Origin: Carposina sasakii
Lineage: Eukaryota > Arthropoda > Insecta > Lepidoptera > Carposinidae
Reading direction: 5' to 3'
DNA: 64,000 bases
NCBI GenBank assembly: GCA_014607495.2
Contig: CP053154.1
Location: 15,252,001-15,316,000, forward strand
Shown: positions 11,886-22,665 of the stretch, piece after piece
Position numbering within the stretch: the stretch's first letter is position 1
How the letters are laid out: every line of letters starts with the position of its first letter
The notes under the pieces: model-generated
The model's input: only the letters and a program-made list of their open reading frames with translations
What the model was told of the DNA's origin: nothing
Database searches by the model: none
Translations under genes and position numbers: made by a program

Positions 11886-12063
11886 CTAGGGTGGTACATG
11901 TTTGCTTAGAAAGTGCCTATTCACACTAGCTTTGAAGAGACCAATGTTGTAGTGCTCGGGAAATACATCGGCAGGAAGTGCATTCCACTCCTTAGCCGTT
12001 CGCATTACAAACGAGTTAGCATAACGTTTGGTGTGGATGGGTGGGATATAAGGGTGATACGCA
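11886..12063 (-). pseudogene. LINE reverse transcriptase C-terminus fragment
   Basis: Reading the minus strand gives about 58 codons ending in a natural TAG at 11,886-11,888. The frame includes RTAKEWNALPADVFPEHYN followed by LFKASVNRHFL. The pattern R-T/V-x-x-x-WN-x-LP-x-x-VF, then LFK, is the usual C-terminal tail of non-LTR reverse transcriptases, downstream of the polymerase domain. Only the tail is present, as expected of a 5'-truncated LINE copy. A second relative is at 18,634-18,763. Clade is not assigned. Region 11,584-11,850 upstream holds nothing recognisable. Confidence 0.7.
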
Positions 12064-12157
12064 TTTTATATGCATCTAAGTGTAAAAGCACGAATAGAAT
12101 GAGCAATGTGTAGGTATACCTATTTAGTATAGTTAAAATAAACTAAACTAAGTAATT

Positions 12158-12383
12158 AACCGATTGGCGTATTTGAGATCTGCTTGCCGCGCCATAGGTC
12201 CTGGGTTCGAATCCCCGTAGGTGCACACATTAATGATAAATAGCGATATTTGTTTCCGAGTCATGGCTGTTTTTATGATTATCTATGTATATAACTATAT
12301 ATAACGCAGCTTAGTATACGCGACACAAGACCTTAGGGATCTTAGTGTAAGACGAAGTATGTGAATATTTATTTATTTCTTTA
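12158..12383 (+). repeat. tRNA-derived SINE3
   Basis: Plus-strand copy: ACCGATTGG, GGTCCTGGGTTCGAATCCCC (box B), TTTCCGAGTCATGG, then ACACAAGACCTTAGGGATCT and a TTTATTT-rich end. A second 3' piece repeats at 12,403-12,435 (CAGCTTAGTATCCGAGACAC). Confidence 0.75.
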
Positions 12384-12821
12384 ATTATCTATTTATTTAT
12401 ATACCGCAGCTTAGTATCCGAGACACGAGACCTAGGAATTAGAAATCGTACGAGTAGTATGGGACTGGATTTATTATTTATTAATTACAAAGACCAAAAA
12501 GTTTCTCCGATATTTACGCCATTTTGTTTATTCGGCAGTTTACGCAGATGAAACGCGCACACCTAGTATGATTATAAACACAGCGAGTACGAGCAAATAC
12601 GCGCACACGAGCAAGTAAACAGAACATAATGGTCGGTCCACAGCATGGCGGAAGGATACGGTGGAGGTGACCTGGCAAAGGTAAATAGTGTAGGCGTTGA
12701 GCTGGGGATAAGAGTAGACTATAGTTTCTACCTTGCAAATGTTATTCACATACTTCACGGCATCTAGACTAACTCCCATCATTAGTTTTACTCGATCTTT
12801 ACTCACGCTCAAACATTGAAA
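12384..12821. other. No gene seen
   Basis: Contains overlapping antisense frames of 74 and 124 codons (about 12,514-12,914) with no recognisable domain; the longer one runs into repeat R3 and is not supported as a gene. Confidence 0.5.
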
Positions 12822-13085
12822 AATATATTTAATTGTATCAGGCGTTACTATTCGAAAGTTCAAATTTCTTTCGAAGATGCCACGGGTGTTGGTGAAACAT
12901 ATGTCGATTAACATTTACTCATTGATTTTCGAATTAGTGGCTATGTATATTTGCATGCCTGGTGCTTGGATCTGGCTTCTCGTTGCGACTATAGAAAGTT
13001 TTGTGTTCGTGATAATGGGTCGGCAGATCCGAGGGTCAGCGGAGGGTTTAGGGCCCGGTGGTGGGCGTACCTTTGATGGAAAATT
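12822..13085 (+). repeat. Two R3 fragments joined head to head
   Basis: 12,875-13,085 matches R3 in plus orientation. 12,830-12,870 matches the GTATCAGGCGT / TATTCG / AGTTCAAAT part that lies at the other side of R3 at 50,720-50,760. The order is not that of a simple copy. Confidence 0.5.
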
Positions 13086-13135
13086 GAAAAAAGCAAAGTA
13101 AGAGAAAATAAGAATTCGAACTAGCGTAACACAAA

Positions 13136-13286
13136 GATACGTCAGATCTTGTGTCGTGGGTACTAAGCAATGTTATATATAGATATTAGAAAAATTCTTT
13201 ACTAAGAAACAGACATTGATATAACATCATAAAAAATGGACCTACAGAGATTAGAACCCAGGAACTTATGGTGCAGCAGGTCGTCA
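13136..13286 (-). repeat. Degenerate SINE3
   Basis: Keeps GTGTCGTGGGTACTAAGCAA and a mutated box B (GATTAGAACCCAGGAAC). Older than the other copies. Confidence 0.6.
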
Positions 13287-13709
13287 TAATAACAAAACAA
13301 AACAATATCAGCGACGACATCGCGTTATATACTACATATAGGCTACATAATCGGTCCCAGGCCTACATATAATGTATATTCATACCGTGCTATAGGCATA
13401 TCAGCGGTCCCAGGTCTACATGATTACATCTCCACATGATCCTTACTCCACGTCAGTCCACATGCGGGTGGCAAACACGAACAGATTCATTTGCACAGGC
13501 GCTGCAATTATGTGGCGTTTATTGAATTACACGCATCGAGAGCTTTGAGTTGTTCATTGATTTATTAGTACCCCATTCGGGTTGGGTATAAAAACGTCTG
13601 GAATAAAATTAAGGCTTTACAAATATATAGGGTGTAAGTTATGCGATAATGAATTAATTATAACTAAAATTAAAACTACCTATTAAGGAGAGAGAGAGGT
13701 AATGTGAAT
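13287..13709. other. No gene; short internal repeat
   Basis: CGGTCCCAGGCCTACAT and CGGTCCCAGGTCTACAT occur about 65 bp apart (near 13,350 and 13,405). Nothing else recognised. Confidence 0.5.
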
Positions 13710-13948
13710 CGAAATACATACATACATATAATCACGCCTTTATCCCTTACGGAGTAGGCAGAGCACCAAAGGCTGATAGAACCACATGGTGCCACTTCTG
13801 ACCCATTTTGAGGGTATAGTTGAGATGTACAAGTTCGGTTAGTAGTGACAGGTGGTCAGCCCATCGCCTACAAAACACCAAAACCCCTTTTGTCCCTCTA
13901 CTGACTTGTACAGTATGCCCGGGAAGAGAAGCAGCTGTAGTATTCAAG
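13710..13948 (+). repeat. R1 copy interrupted by the 797-bp element
   Basis: Runs from the (CATA)n start through GACTTGTACAGTATGCC. The R1 copy at 15,407 continues from GTATGCC directly into ACTCCCAGAGCAGCATAG. Here that block reappears only after 14,748, so the intervening element is an insertion. Confidence 0.75.
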
Positions 13949-14748
13949 GTTTTTTTTGACGTGAAACGTCTTTAAAATCGCGCCGACACATACGGGTACC
14001 AGGTTTAAAAACTGGACCGTAACGAAAAGGTCTATATCATCGTACCTTAATAATTAAAAAACTATTGGTCTTAGAAACAAAAATGTGGTGTCAATATTTC
14101 ACTTATATAGTCAGCTCGCTGTTATGACATTGAGTTCGTGTCGGGGTCAAGCGGGGGGGCGGGGGAGGGATACTGCGATAACTGTGCGAAACCGGCGCTC
14201 GCGCTTGTTTCTATTCAGTGTAACTCGTGACTCCGACTTTATAGCGTGGTGATTCTTTCGTGTGTTTGTCAAGTTTATTTGAACCGATTGATTTATACAA
14301 AAATAAGTGTAATTTGGACAGTATTTATATCTATACTAATATTATAAAGCTGAAGAGTTTGTTTGTTTGTTTGTTTGAACGCGCTAATCTCAGGAACTAC
14401 TGGTCTGATTTGAAAAATTCTTTCAGTGTTAGATAGCCCATTTACCAAGGAAGGCTACAGTCTATACAACAACCTGCCCGGCTTCGCACGGGTACAACGT
14501 CCCCTCACGCGGACGAAGTCGTGGGCGGCTGCTATTTAAAATAACCAGAAAGTGACAATAAATATATAAACATTTGCTATGTATTTTATGTTTCTATTAC
14601 GTACCTGTTCTTTTTTTATTAAAATACTTAAAACAGCGTCCATCTTGTTTTCATTTCAATCTTTTACTTTAAAAGCGATTCGCTAACATAGACGTTTCAC
14701 GTTAAAACCAACGGCCGTGTGCCCCGACACAGCCCCACCCGCTTTTTC
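13949..14748. mobile_element. 797-bp non-autonomous element, copy 1
   Basis: Nearly identical over its full length to 35,493-36,289, where it splits the Transib transposase. One end reads GGTTTTTTTTGACGTGAAAC (the other copy has GGTTTTGACGTGAAACGTCT). The mirror of that motif, AGACGTTTCACGTTAAAACC, lies 38 bp inside the other end, which finishes GCCCCACCCGCTTTTTC. No coding capacity. Includes a GC-rich block (near 14,150, CGGGGGGGCGGGGG) and a Helitron-like segment. Class not assigned. Confidence 0.85.
14330..14535 (+). repeat. Helitron-like segment inside the 797-bp element
   Basis: Starts TCTATACTAATATTATAAAG after an A, holds (GTTT)n and GCGCTAATCTCAGGAACTAC, and ends with CACGCGGACGAAGTCGTGGG. 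It shares its layout with the repeats at 17,941 and 44,586, so the 797-bp element captured it or carries its own version. Confidence 0.55.
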
Positions 14749-14905
14749 ACTCCCAGAGCAGCATAGAAGAATTTGAATCGAAATACTATATGAAAATAGT
14801 CTATGGAGAATAAATAAATAAACTAAACATCATATTGCCGGCTTCACAGAGAATTAGGTACAGCAGAATGGAAATAAAGGAACCATAGATACATCATATC
14901 GTATA

Positions 14906-15279
14906 CAGGTGTTTTTGGTCGTCAAAAACATCGTCGTTCCCGGATACTACGGAATCTCCACAATCCATCATCACAATCATTTTTCTCCATAGAAACATAC
15001 CTAGTAAGTGTCTGGTTCCCAAGATATTAGGGTCCAAAGTTGAGTAAATATACTGCGTTTTTTTTGCATAAATGCACATAGACGCTTGTAACAAGATATT
15101 TTCACGAAAAATAATTAAAAGCTGTCTATAAAAAAAAACCAACACAAACACTGGACACTATAAATTTCGGCTGACCAAGTAATTCAATTTTTTTTCCCAG
15201 CAATTTTTTTGGCATAAACTTACTTTATTTGTACAGAGTGTGTACCCTTCATAAAGGGTGGCAACGAAAAAAAATCCTG
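14906..15279 (-). mobile_element. CAGGGTG-type MITE, complete
   Basis: Starts CAGGTGTTTTTGGTCGTC and ends AAAAAATCCTG, with TA on both sides (14,904-14,905 and 15,280-15,281). Inverted relative to the complete copy at 22,666-23,049. The TA duplication and CAGG termini suggest a Tc1/mariner-type mobiliser. Confidence 0.8.
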
Positions 15280-15406
15280 TATAGTCGTCTGTCAGTCTGT
15301 ATGTCACAGCAATTTTAATCATAATTAAAGTACCAGAACTGCAGAACTGCAAAGGAGATCCCCACGTTTAGCTTAGCTACGTTTAGCACAACTAATTACT
15401 CGTACT

Positions 15407-15640
15407 ATATACATACATACATACATACATATAATCACGCCTTTATCCCTTACGGGGTAGGCAGAGCACCAAGGGCCGATAGAACCACATGGTGCCACTT
15501 CTGACCAATTTTGAGGGTATAGTTGAGATGTACAAGTTCGGTTAGTAGTGACAGGTGGTCAGCCCATCGCCAACAAAACACCAAGACCCTCTTGTACCTC
15601 TACTGACTTGTACAGTATGCCACTCCCAGAGCAGCATAGA
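15407..15640 (+). repeat. R1 copy, uninterrupted
   Basis: Gives the empty-site arrangement GTATGCCACTCCCAGAGC for the insertion at 13,949. Confidence 0.8.
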
Positions 15641-16040
15641 AGAAATACTCGTACTAAGTGAATTTTATTTCAAAACTATATTATAAGAACTACTTAAGTC
15701 TAGTTTATGCTTGACTGTGTAGCTACAAATACCTGTTCAGTCTTTGGTAATAAACTTGTCTTTCCACATAAGTAAACACATCTACAATACCTGCAAAGTT
15801 TAACAATTTCGACAAATGACAAGAAACATTTATCTCGGCAAAGTTATATTAACACGGAAAATGTAATTACAATCGCATAAATCAAACCTGAAACAGAGCG
15901 GCCGAGGCGCCATCTTGCGGGCAATAATATCCAATATATATTTCACTGTCAACTGGTACCTATAAAAGTATTTTTTTTTATTATGTGCCGCTTGACCTTA
16001 TTCTTCCACCATAGTATAGGTATCTAGCCATACTATGCCA
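15641..16040. other. No feature seen
   Basis: AT-rich, no open frame or recognised repeat. Confidence 0.55.
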
Positions 16041-16366
16041 TATTGTAGCGGTGATAACCCAGTGGTTAAGACGTTCGATCCCAGTCACGGGCCAGAAAAA
16101 GTCTCGATTTGGAACGAAGCCGAAACGGAACCGTTGTAGACGCTCAGAACAAAGCAATAATTACTCTACGGTGACGTTATTAGACATATTTTAGCATGAT
16201 ACAGGTATTTGCTTTTATTCTGTCATACTCGCGACCGATGCATGCTAAAATATGACCTTATTACGCAACCGGTAAGTATATATTGCTTCGCACCGTGTTT
16301 CGTTAACGGTTCGTTTGTAGTTGCGTTTCGGCTCAAAAAAATTTCAAGAATTGCCCCCCCCCAGAT
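16041..16366 (-). mobile_element. SINE2 head fused to a GGGGG-type MITE
   Basis: 16,041-16,091 is the tRNA-like head of SINE2 (GGTGATAACCCAGTGGTTAA...TTCGATCCCAGTCACGGGCC) with its middle missing. 16,092-16,366 is the MITE complete at 27,861-28,144, reversed, ending in a run of C. The join is abrupt and indicates a MITE landing in a SINE followed by loss of the SINE body. Confidence 0.65.
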
Positions 16367-17001
16367 AGTTCTCGTAGCTTCGTAGTTCATAGCGTTCGTA
16401 GCAATGCAACGGATAGCGCTAGTAGTAACTGACAGCTACTTGTCGATGTTTATTTTACGAGTACATTGCGGCATCGAAAAAAAAACATTATAATAATGTG
16501 TTTCCCATAGAAATTTCTATTCGATATCAACATAGAATCATAGGCTAGTTCACCCCTCAACTATATCCCTTACGATATCATCCGACATTACTCGTAAGTG
16601 TGAACGTTATTTATGCGATTGTCTTCCAAGACCAACAAAAGGACGAAACTTACACCATAAGAATAATCGTTGGCCATACATTATCGCTGTCTCATCTCTC
16701 CCATCGTGTGCAAGGGAGATGGAGCGGCTTTCTTTCATTAGGTCACAAATTTATCGTCTCTAATGAATGTTCTAAGTATTCCTTTCCTGATCCACCGTTT
16801 GTCAACGTCGAAGGAATTTGTTGAGATTTGCAATTTCTCAGCTCTTGTAATTTATAATTTTCAGCTTATTTCAAAGCTCAAGCTTTTTGGCGCTTTTAAT
16901 TACGTTTTTATCTGTTACGCGCACTGTATAGATTGCTAAATGTATAGCTCTCAGGTTCTAGTCAGCAATTTATAAAACGAAGATTACTATTCAATAAAAA
17001 A
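16367..17001. other. No gene supported
   Basis: Holds one frame of 74 codons (16,600-16,824) without recognisable motifs and a cluster of TTCGTAG motifs at 16,370-16,405. Confidence 0.5.
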
Positions 17002-17139
17002 ACACATATACATACATACATATAATCACGCCTTTATCCCTTACGGGGTTAGCAGAGCACCAAGGGCCGATAGAACTACATGGTGCCACTTCTGACCAAT
17101 TTTGAGGGTATAGTTGAGATGTACAAGTTCGGTTAGTAA
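17002..17139 (+). repeat. R1 copy, 3'-truncated
   Basis: Ends at GTACAAGTTCGGTTAGTA. 17,140-17,751 shows nothing further. Confidence 0.7.
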
Positions 17140-17751
17140 AAAAACACAGTTTTAAATTAACATATTTAAATTGTGAATAATGGTTTAATTACAATACTTT
17201 GTATCTACTTATAGCATTTACGGAAAGTGTTATAGAGGTTATATTGGATAGGTATTTCTATTTCTTCTTCACAGAATCTATAACATTTTTTTATATAAAA
17301 ACTAAAGTTTCCACAATAAGGTCGATGAAGAAAGTTACAACATATTACAAAGTTAGTCACGAGCGTGACCGTAATAGCAACTAAGATATTAACTAAGATT
17401 TCATTAGTTTTTATTGTAAAGTGGCGCCTTTAACCGTGGGAATGAAATTTGTAGAATACATACGTGAATTGTGTCGATTTGACAGTTATTACACTACAGA
17501 TTATATCTTCAGCCACTTCGCCAAGCTTTATTGGTTTGCTAGGTTCGGTTTGATTTACGAGATTGCCTTCCACTCGGTTACAAAGTAAATAAATAACATC
17601 GATTGGCGACCATTTGACCATGTATAGTAAGTAGAATACATACGAGTATACCTACTTACCTACATACACAGAAAGAAAATATTATATAAAATAACGTTTC
17701 CAATAATGTAATTTAAAAAAAAAAGAGATGGTAAAATTCGTCACCCGAGTA

Positions 17752-17830
17752 ATTGACCAGGTGGCTCAGTGGTAAGAGCGCTGGCACGGAATGCAGAGAG
17801 GAATTTTTTCCATTTCTTTATTAATAATTT
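17752..17830 (+). repeat. SINE1 with deleted box B
   Basis: GGTGGCTCAGTGGTAAGAGC (box A) and CGGAATGC are present, then the sequence jumps to the GAATTTTTTCCATTTCTTTATTAATAATTTT tail region; the T arm is missing. Confidence 0.65.
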
Positions 17831-17940
17831 TAGAAAATATTATGTTTAAAGAGGTTTAAAAAATATAATATTTAAAAAATCTTTTACTAATTATTTCACA
17901 TCAATTCGAATATTACAAATAAACTTAAATGTACTCGTAA

Positions 17941-18283
17941 TCTATACATATAGTAAACATGTAACGGACCGCTGTCTGTACATGGAAGATATATAAGAAA
18001 ATATATTATAGAATACCTTTAACGCAATAGTACCCAAAACAATGATTTTGGAATTTTTGTCTGTTTGTCTGTTTGCCGGTTTGTCTGTTTGTCTGTGCGT
18101 TTGTGCACGCTAATCTCAGAAACGGCTGAACGATTTCGATGCAGTTTTCAGGAATATATTGTGACAGGTCCCACTTAACATATAGGCTACTTTTAATCCC
18201 GGGAAAATGTTTTTATCTCAGATAATTTCGATATTTTGTTTTTTTCTGTAGTCCACGCGGACGGAGTCGCGGGCGTCCACTAG
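17941..18283 (+). mobile_element. Helitron-like repeat, full length
   Basis: A^TCTATACATATAGT at the start and GCGGGCGTCCACTAG^T at the end, 343 bp, no target duplication. Internal marks: GCTGTCTGTACATGGAAGAT, (GTCTGTTT)n, GCACGCTAATCTCAGAAACG and a GGACG...CGTCC hairpin 10 bases before the end. Copies at 42,623-43,337, 47,635-47,932 and 62,897-63,226. Confidence 0.7.
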
Positions 18284-18332
18284 TTATATTTTAAGAAAAT
18301 GAATTCGCCTCTGAGACTTAGGTAATTAAAAT

Positions 18333-18440
18333 ATCCGGTGGCTTAGTGGTTATAGCGGCTCGCACGGGTTGCAGTGGTCGTGGGTTCGATTCCCACTAGG
18401 GTGAAGAATTTTTTCCATTTTCTTTATTAATAATTTTATA
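18333..18440 (+). repeat. tRNA-derived SINE1
   Basis: Box A GTGGCTTAGTGGTTATAGC, box B GGGTTCGATTCCC, acceptor-like ends, then the GAATTTTTTCCATTTTC tail. The anticodon arm is not convincing, so a functional tRNA gene is unlikely. Confidence 0.65.
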
Positions 18441-18633
18441 ATAATTAAAATACGTATGTAAGGAGGATTCATTTTAAATGTAAATAATTTGTATGTAAGT
18501 ACTTGCTCATAGTTAATGCAAGATACCAATTTATTGATCAATTTAATAAATAGCGTTGCGAATTTTTTTTTTATTAAATCGGCTTACGCTTGACCACAAC
18601 GTGACCTTACCTGATGGTAAGCACCGTTGCAGT

Positions 18634-18763
18634 CTAAGATGGAGCGCGCTTGCCTAAAAGAAACCGCTTCACTCTCGACTTGAAGACCGCAATGTTCATG
18701 GGGAATAGGGATTCAGGCAGGGAGTTCCACAGCTTGGCCGTTCGCACTATGAATGTAGAATAG
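18634..18763 (-). pseudogene. LINE reverse transcriptase C-terminus fragment
   Basis: Minus strand encodes FIVRTAKLWNSLPESLFP, then a VFKSRVKRFLLGKRAPS end and a TAG stop at 18,634-18,636. Same family signature (WN-x-LP...F...FK) as 11,886-12,063 but clearly another lineage by sequence. Only about 43 codons remain. 18,764-19,204 holds nothing recognisable. Confidence 0.7.
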
Positions 18764-19209
18764 TATATCTAATAAGGTGCTGTAACCTACCTAAAAGAAT
18801 TTAAACACGCGTTTCGAGCTTTCCCATAATTCAGTATACAGATAGCTTATTCTTACGACCATAAAAAGAGCGTGGTAAGTAAAGTAAACTAGTTACTTTA
18901 GTACTAAAAAAAAGTAAGTTTTTACGGCAGCAATCCGTGAAAGTTGAACGAAAGTTGTGTACCTGAATTTCAAGTCTGTTCAAAGAAAAATAGTCTTTTA
19001 CAAACTTCGACTAGACTAGACTATAGGAGGAATAACTACTATACGACTATTTTAGTTTGCCAGATATTTTTTTTAATATACAATGCCTACGACCACACCA
19101 AATAAATAGCATTATTACCTATAGATGATAAATGAGGTTTATTATTAGTGAACTAGTTTGCAAGCTAATAGTGCGGATTTATTATAGCGCCAATTGTGTA
19201 CTACATACA

Positions 19210-19320
19210 TAATTCATCCCTTACGGGGTAGGCAGAGCACCAAGGGCCGATAGAACCACATGGTGCCACTTCTGACCAATTTTGAGGGTATAGTTGAGAC
19301 GTATAAGTTCGGTTAGTAGT
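19210..19320 (+). repeat. R1 copy, short
   Basis: Starts at ATCCCTTACGGGGTAGG and stops at AAGTTCGGTTAGTAG. Confidence 0.7.
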
Positions 19321-19466
19321 ACACGTGTATTAATATGAAGGTTTTCAATACACCTGTGAAAAATTTACTAAGAACATACGTCTTTCCTTCGTACATGCTC
19401 GCCGGTTTCGGGTGCTCTTGACTAAGTAAAAAAAATACAATTTTCTTAAAGAAATATACGGTTACT

Positions 19467-19660
19467 CCGGCCCCCTTATTACCTAACTAGCAAAAGCAAA
19501 GCTATAGCGAAAATTGTACAAAAATCGCTGATTGCTTGTCAAATTCGTATAACGTAAAATGAATTTTGAAGGAACTTTGACGTTTCAAGGCGAATATTGT
19601 ACAATTTTCGCTATCGCTTTGCTTCGGCTTTGCTATTGCTTTTTCGTAATCAGGGGGCCG
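19467..19660. mobile_element. Palindromic MITE (CGGCCCCCT ends)
   Basis: Left arm CCGGCCCCCTTATTAC...AAAGCTATAGCGAAAATTGT pairs with right arm ACAATTTTCGCTATCGCTTTGC...GTAATCAGGGGGCCG; about 60-70 bp arms. A lone right end recurs near 58,550-58,610. Confidence 0.75.
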
Positions 19661-19957
19661 ATGAGAAGTACATTATACTACTCTGCTAAAGTACTCACTG
19701 TACCCAACTTTAGGAGTTGTATGGACGAAGTATTACCTTAAGGGCATACACATTAGTATGACCGTCACGCGCGCAGTAATCACGTGCCCCTTCGATCCGA
19801 TTAGCGCTGGTTCAAACCGGTTCAAACTAGTTCGATCCGGTCTACTACGATATGGACGTGACTGCCTTGTCACTGGTGTTTACCTGCAGTTTTGTTTGGT
19901 TGTTGTTTGAAGTTGTTACATAATAAAGTTTAAATAAATACCTAATAATTTGATATA

Positions 19958-21209
19958 CAGGTTGTCCCGAAAGTTGACGTCAAGCCGGAAACGGGAGATA
20001 GGCCAAGTCATAATAATTATCAGAAAAAAAAACTAAGTTATGTACTATATAAATTATGGGACTCTTAAAAAATCGAGTAAATCTACACTCTGTGATAGTT
20101 TTTTAACTCCTGTTTTTAGCTTTTATTTAACTTGCAATGTATGTTTGTTCGGGTGAAATCTTACAACTCAATTTTAAGGCACTTACCCTCAACCGATTGG
20201 GCTGAAATTTGGTGAGCACGTTCAGTTCGGATGACAATGCATGATTAACAGTGTGACGTCATTCTAAATCCAACATGACCAATTATTTTTAATGCATTCC
20301 TACAATATGGGTATCAAATTAAAGGGCTAGCTGAGAGTAACTCGAAAAAAATGTGACGTCACTCTTATCCAATATGGCGGACTTCTAAAACTTAAAAATC
20401 TATTTTGAAACAGATATTTTTAAGCAATTGAGTAGGGTGAAGTCATTAGAAGGGCTCCTCATTGAAGAGCTGGACTGTTCAAAATTAACTGGCAAACGAC
20501 CTGCAATAATGATGCGTTGAATGAGATGAACAGACTTAGGAACTTACCAGGTGAAAACTAAAAAGTATAAAATAAAATTTAGGTAAAAAAACCTTTTTAA
20601 AAATAAGCTTTTATTTAAATGCGCTAAAAGAAAAAATAAACTTTTACACTAAAACTTTTACTGTTAATTTATAACGTCATTTCAAATTTAACACATTTGA
20701 CACAATTTATATGTTATAAAAGCTTGTCGCGACATTTAAGTACTCGTATTTACTTTCTTAGTTTTAAATTTTAATAAGTCAAGGTGAGGCCGTGCCGAGG
20801 ACTGAGTGGCATGATGACATGATGTCGTGAACATACCACCTCGGGGCACCGGGGCGAACCCTGTTGTATATTACTCTCTTACTCTTCTACACGAAGCTCT
20901 AGAAGGGTCGACGGATATTTCTTCGATATGCGTGGGAACAATATGGAAAATCTGAAAGATCAACACAAAGATGCTGCCTAATAAACATTTAAACTTGTTA
21001 CCTAAAATTCAAAGCCAACTGCTCCAGTTTGGAAGAAAATGTCACGTTTTGCCCAAGCAACTATTTAAAATTAATACTTCGCCCAACCTTAACTGGATGT
21101 ACTGAAAAAAAAAGTACATAACTTAGATTTTTAAAAAAAAAATCTGATAACTATTATGACTTGGCCTATTTCCTGTTTCCAGCTTGACGTCGACTTCCGG
21201 GATATCCTG
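19958..21209. mobile_element. 1.25-kb TIR element, TA target site
   Basis: Left end CAGGTTGTCCCGAAAGTTGA and right end (reverse complement) CAGGATATCCCGGAAGTCGA open inverted repeats of about 90 bp that also share GGCCAAGTCATAATA and CTAAGTTATGTACT. TA flanks both sides (19,956-19,957 and 21,210-21,211). The interior has no transposase frame. Probably a non-autonomous Tc1/mariner-like element. Confidence 0.8.
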
Positions 21210-21295
21210 TATAAATAGTTTGGGTAATGTTTTAACGCGGATTTGTGATGTTGAACATTTATAACATTCCTATCACACCTAACAAACGACCTGAT

Positions 21296-21507
21296 GGCCT
21301 TGAAGACCTGAACCGATTTCCACCAAACATAGCTAAGAACACTCTCGACTGATATACCTTTCAAACAAAAAAAAAACCGCATTAAAATCGGATCATCCGT
21401 TTGGGAGTTACGATGCCACAGCCAGACACATACACATTTACACACACACACACACACACACCGACACGTCAAACTTATAACCCCGTCGTTTTTGCGTCGG
21501 GGGTTAA
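21296..21507 (-). repeat. Dispersed repeat tail with AC microsatellite
   Basis: Carries GGATCATCCGTTTGGGAGTT, an (AC)n run at about 21,435-21,460, and the tail CCCCGTCGTTTTTGCGTCGG. This tail is widespread in Lepidoptera. The 113-codon antisense frame across it is not a gene. Confidence 0.65.
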
Positions 21508-21596
21508 TTAGGTAGATAAAGCAAACCTTTTTGAGCCTTCTAGAAGACTAACCCGTTGTTACGAGTATTTAACATGGCAGTGGATGTACAAATTTG

Positions 21597-21835
21597 TTGG
21601 TATAGGCCGAATTGAGTCCAGCAGCCATTACTGAGTAGGACCTCCTCGCTATTTTCCTCTGTCCTCCTCGGTCAACCTCATCGACGGTGGTCCAGTAGTT
21701 TTCCTAACATAGTCCACCCGGGCGTGGTCTGCCTCTTGGCCATAAGCCTGGTAGTCGTGGTCCACCTACCTTCAACCACCTTGGCCAAATATCCCGCCCA
21801 TCTCCAGTCTCGTGATCTACGACATCTACGAACTT
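21597..21835 (-). pseudogene. Eroded LINE ORF2 C-terminal fragment
   Basis: The minus strand reads RDWRWAGYLAKVVEGRWTTT, which fits the WxWAGHxAR...DGRW motif that follows the reverse transcriptase domain in several LINE clades. After that the frame breaks: GRPRPG appears in another frame and stops follow. Both the frameshift and its short length show a dead, 5'-truncated copy. Confidence 0.55.
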
Positions 21836-22195
21836 TTTCGACATCGTTTCTCTAAAATAATGGTCGGTCGAGAATATTTTAGCAAATTGGTGAAAATTAT
21901 ATGTTTTATTTACTAGACAAATAATTTAGTACAGATAAATAATAGAAAGGTAAATGCGGTCAGCAAAACAAGTATATTATTGAGCATCAGCGTTCCATTT
22001 GATTTTACGAGCGGATCGTAAAAGGACGACAATATTACTGGAATATATTCAGATTAACCTGTTTTCATGGGTAATTATGGTCTATATACAGTAAATTGCT
22101 TGATTTTAATATTACAAATGAAGTAGGTCTACACTGGCCGGTGAGTGGGATATATTTTTCGTATCTGTCACCAGTGGTGACAAGTTGATAACTGG

Positions 22196-22550
22196 ATATG
22201 ATGATCTCCGACCGTATTTCAGCCAAGGTGACCAATCTCTACGAAGATTGGCCAGATACGCAGGAGATATTATAGTGCACAAGTGTGTGCGCAAACACAG
22301 ATGCACTCTCTATTCCGTTACTCTCATAGTCCGATGGGACGGAAAGCCGACACGTCCGGAGAGAGATCAGGCGCAGGACCAATGGATTTACGTGCTTTCC
22401 GAGGCATGGGCTAAGTGACAATTTAACAACATTAAAATCTGTACATGAAATAAGTTCATTGGTACTGGCCCGTGACTGGGATCGAACTTACGCCTCCCGC
22501 TTGGAAGGTGCACGTCTTAACCACTGGGCTATCACCGCTCTATACTGGAT
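22196..22550 (-). repeat. SINE2, nearly complete
   Basis: Minus strand: tRNA-like head GGTGATAGCCCAGTGGTTAA, GCGGGAGGCGTAAG, box B GTTCGATCCCAGTCACGGGC, linker, then CGGACGTGTCGGCTTTCCGT and TTGCGCACACACTTGTGCAC, ending in an ATC-rich tail. About 355 bp. Several short overlapping frames here are by-products. Confidence 0.85.
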
Positions 22551-22665
22551 ATAGTTAGAGGGTTGCTATTAATAGATTTACCCAGTGGATTAGAGTGGAA
22601 TAGGCCCATCTAAAGATGGATGGATGAATTTATTAAGATCACAATTGGTGAAAAAAAAAATTATA

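Noticed and set aside
12540..12914. 124-codon antisense gene
   Set aside because: Runs into repeat R3 and overlaps another frame; no domain.
21131..21472. 113-codon antisense gene with Cys/Val repeats
   Set aside because: The Cys-Val run is the translation of the AC microsatellite; the rest is the inverted repeat of the 1.25-kb TIR element.
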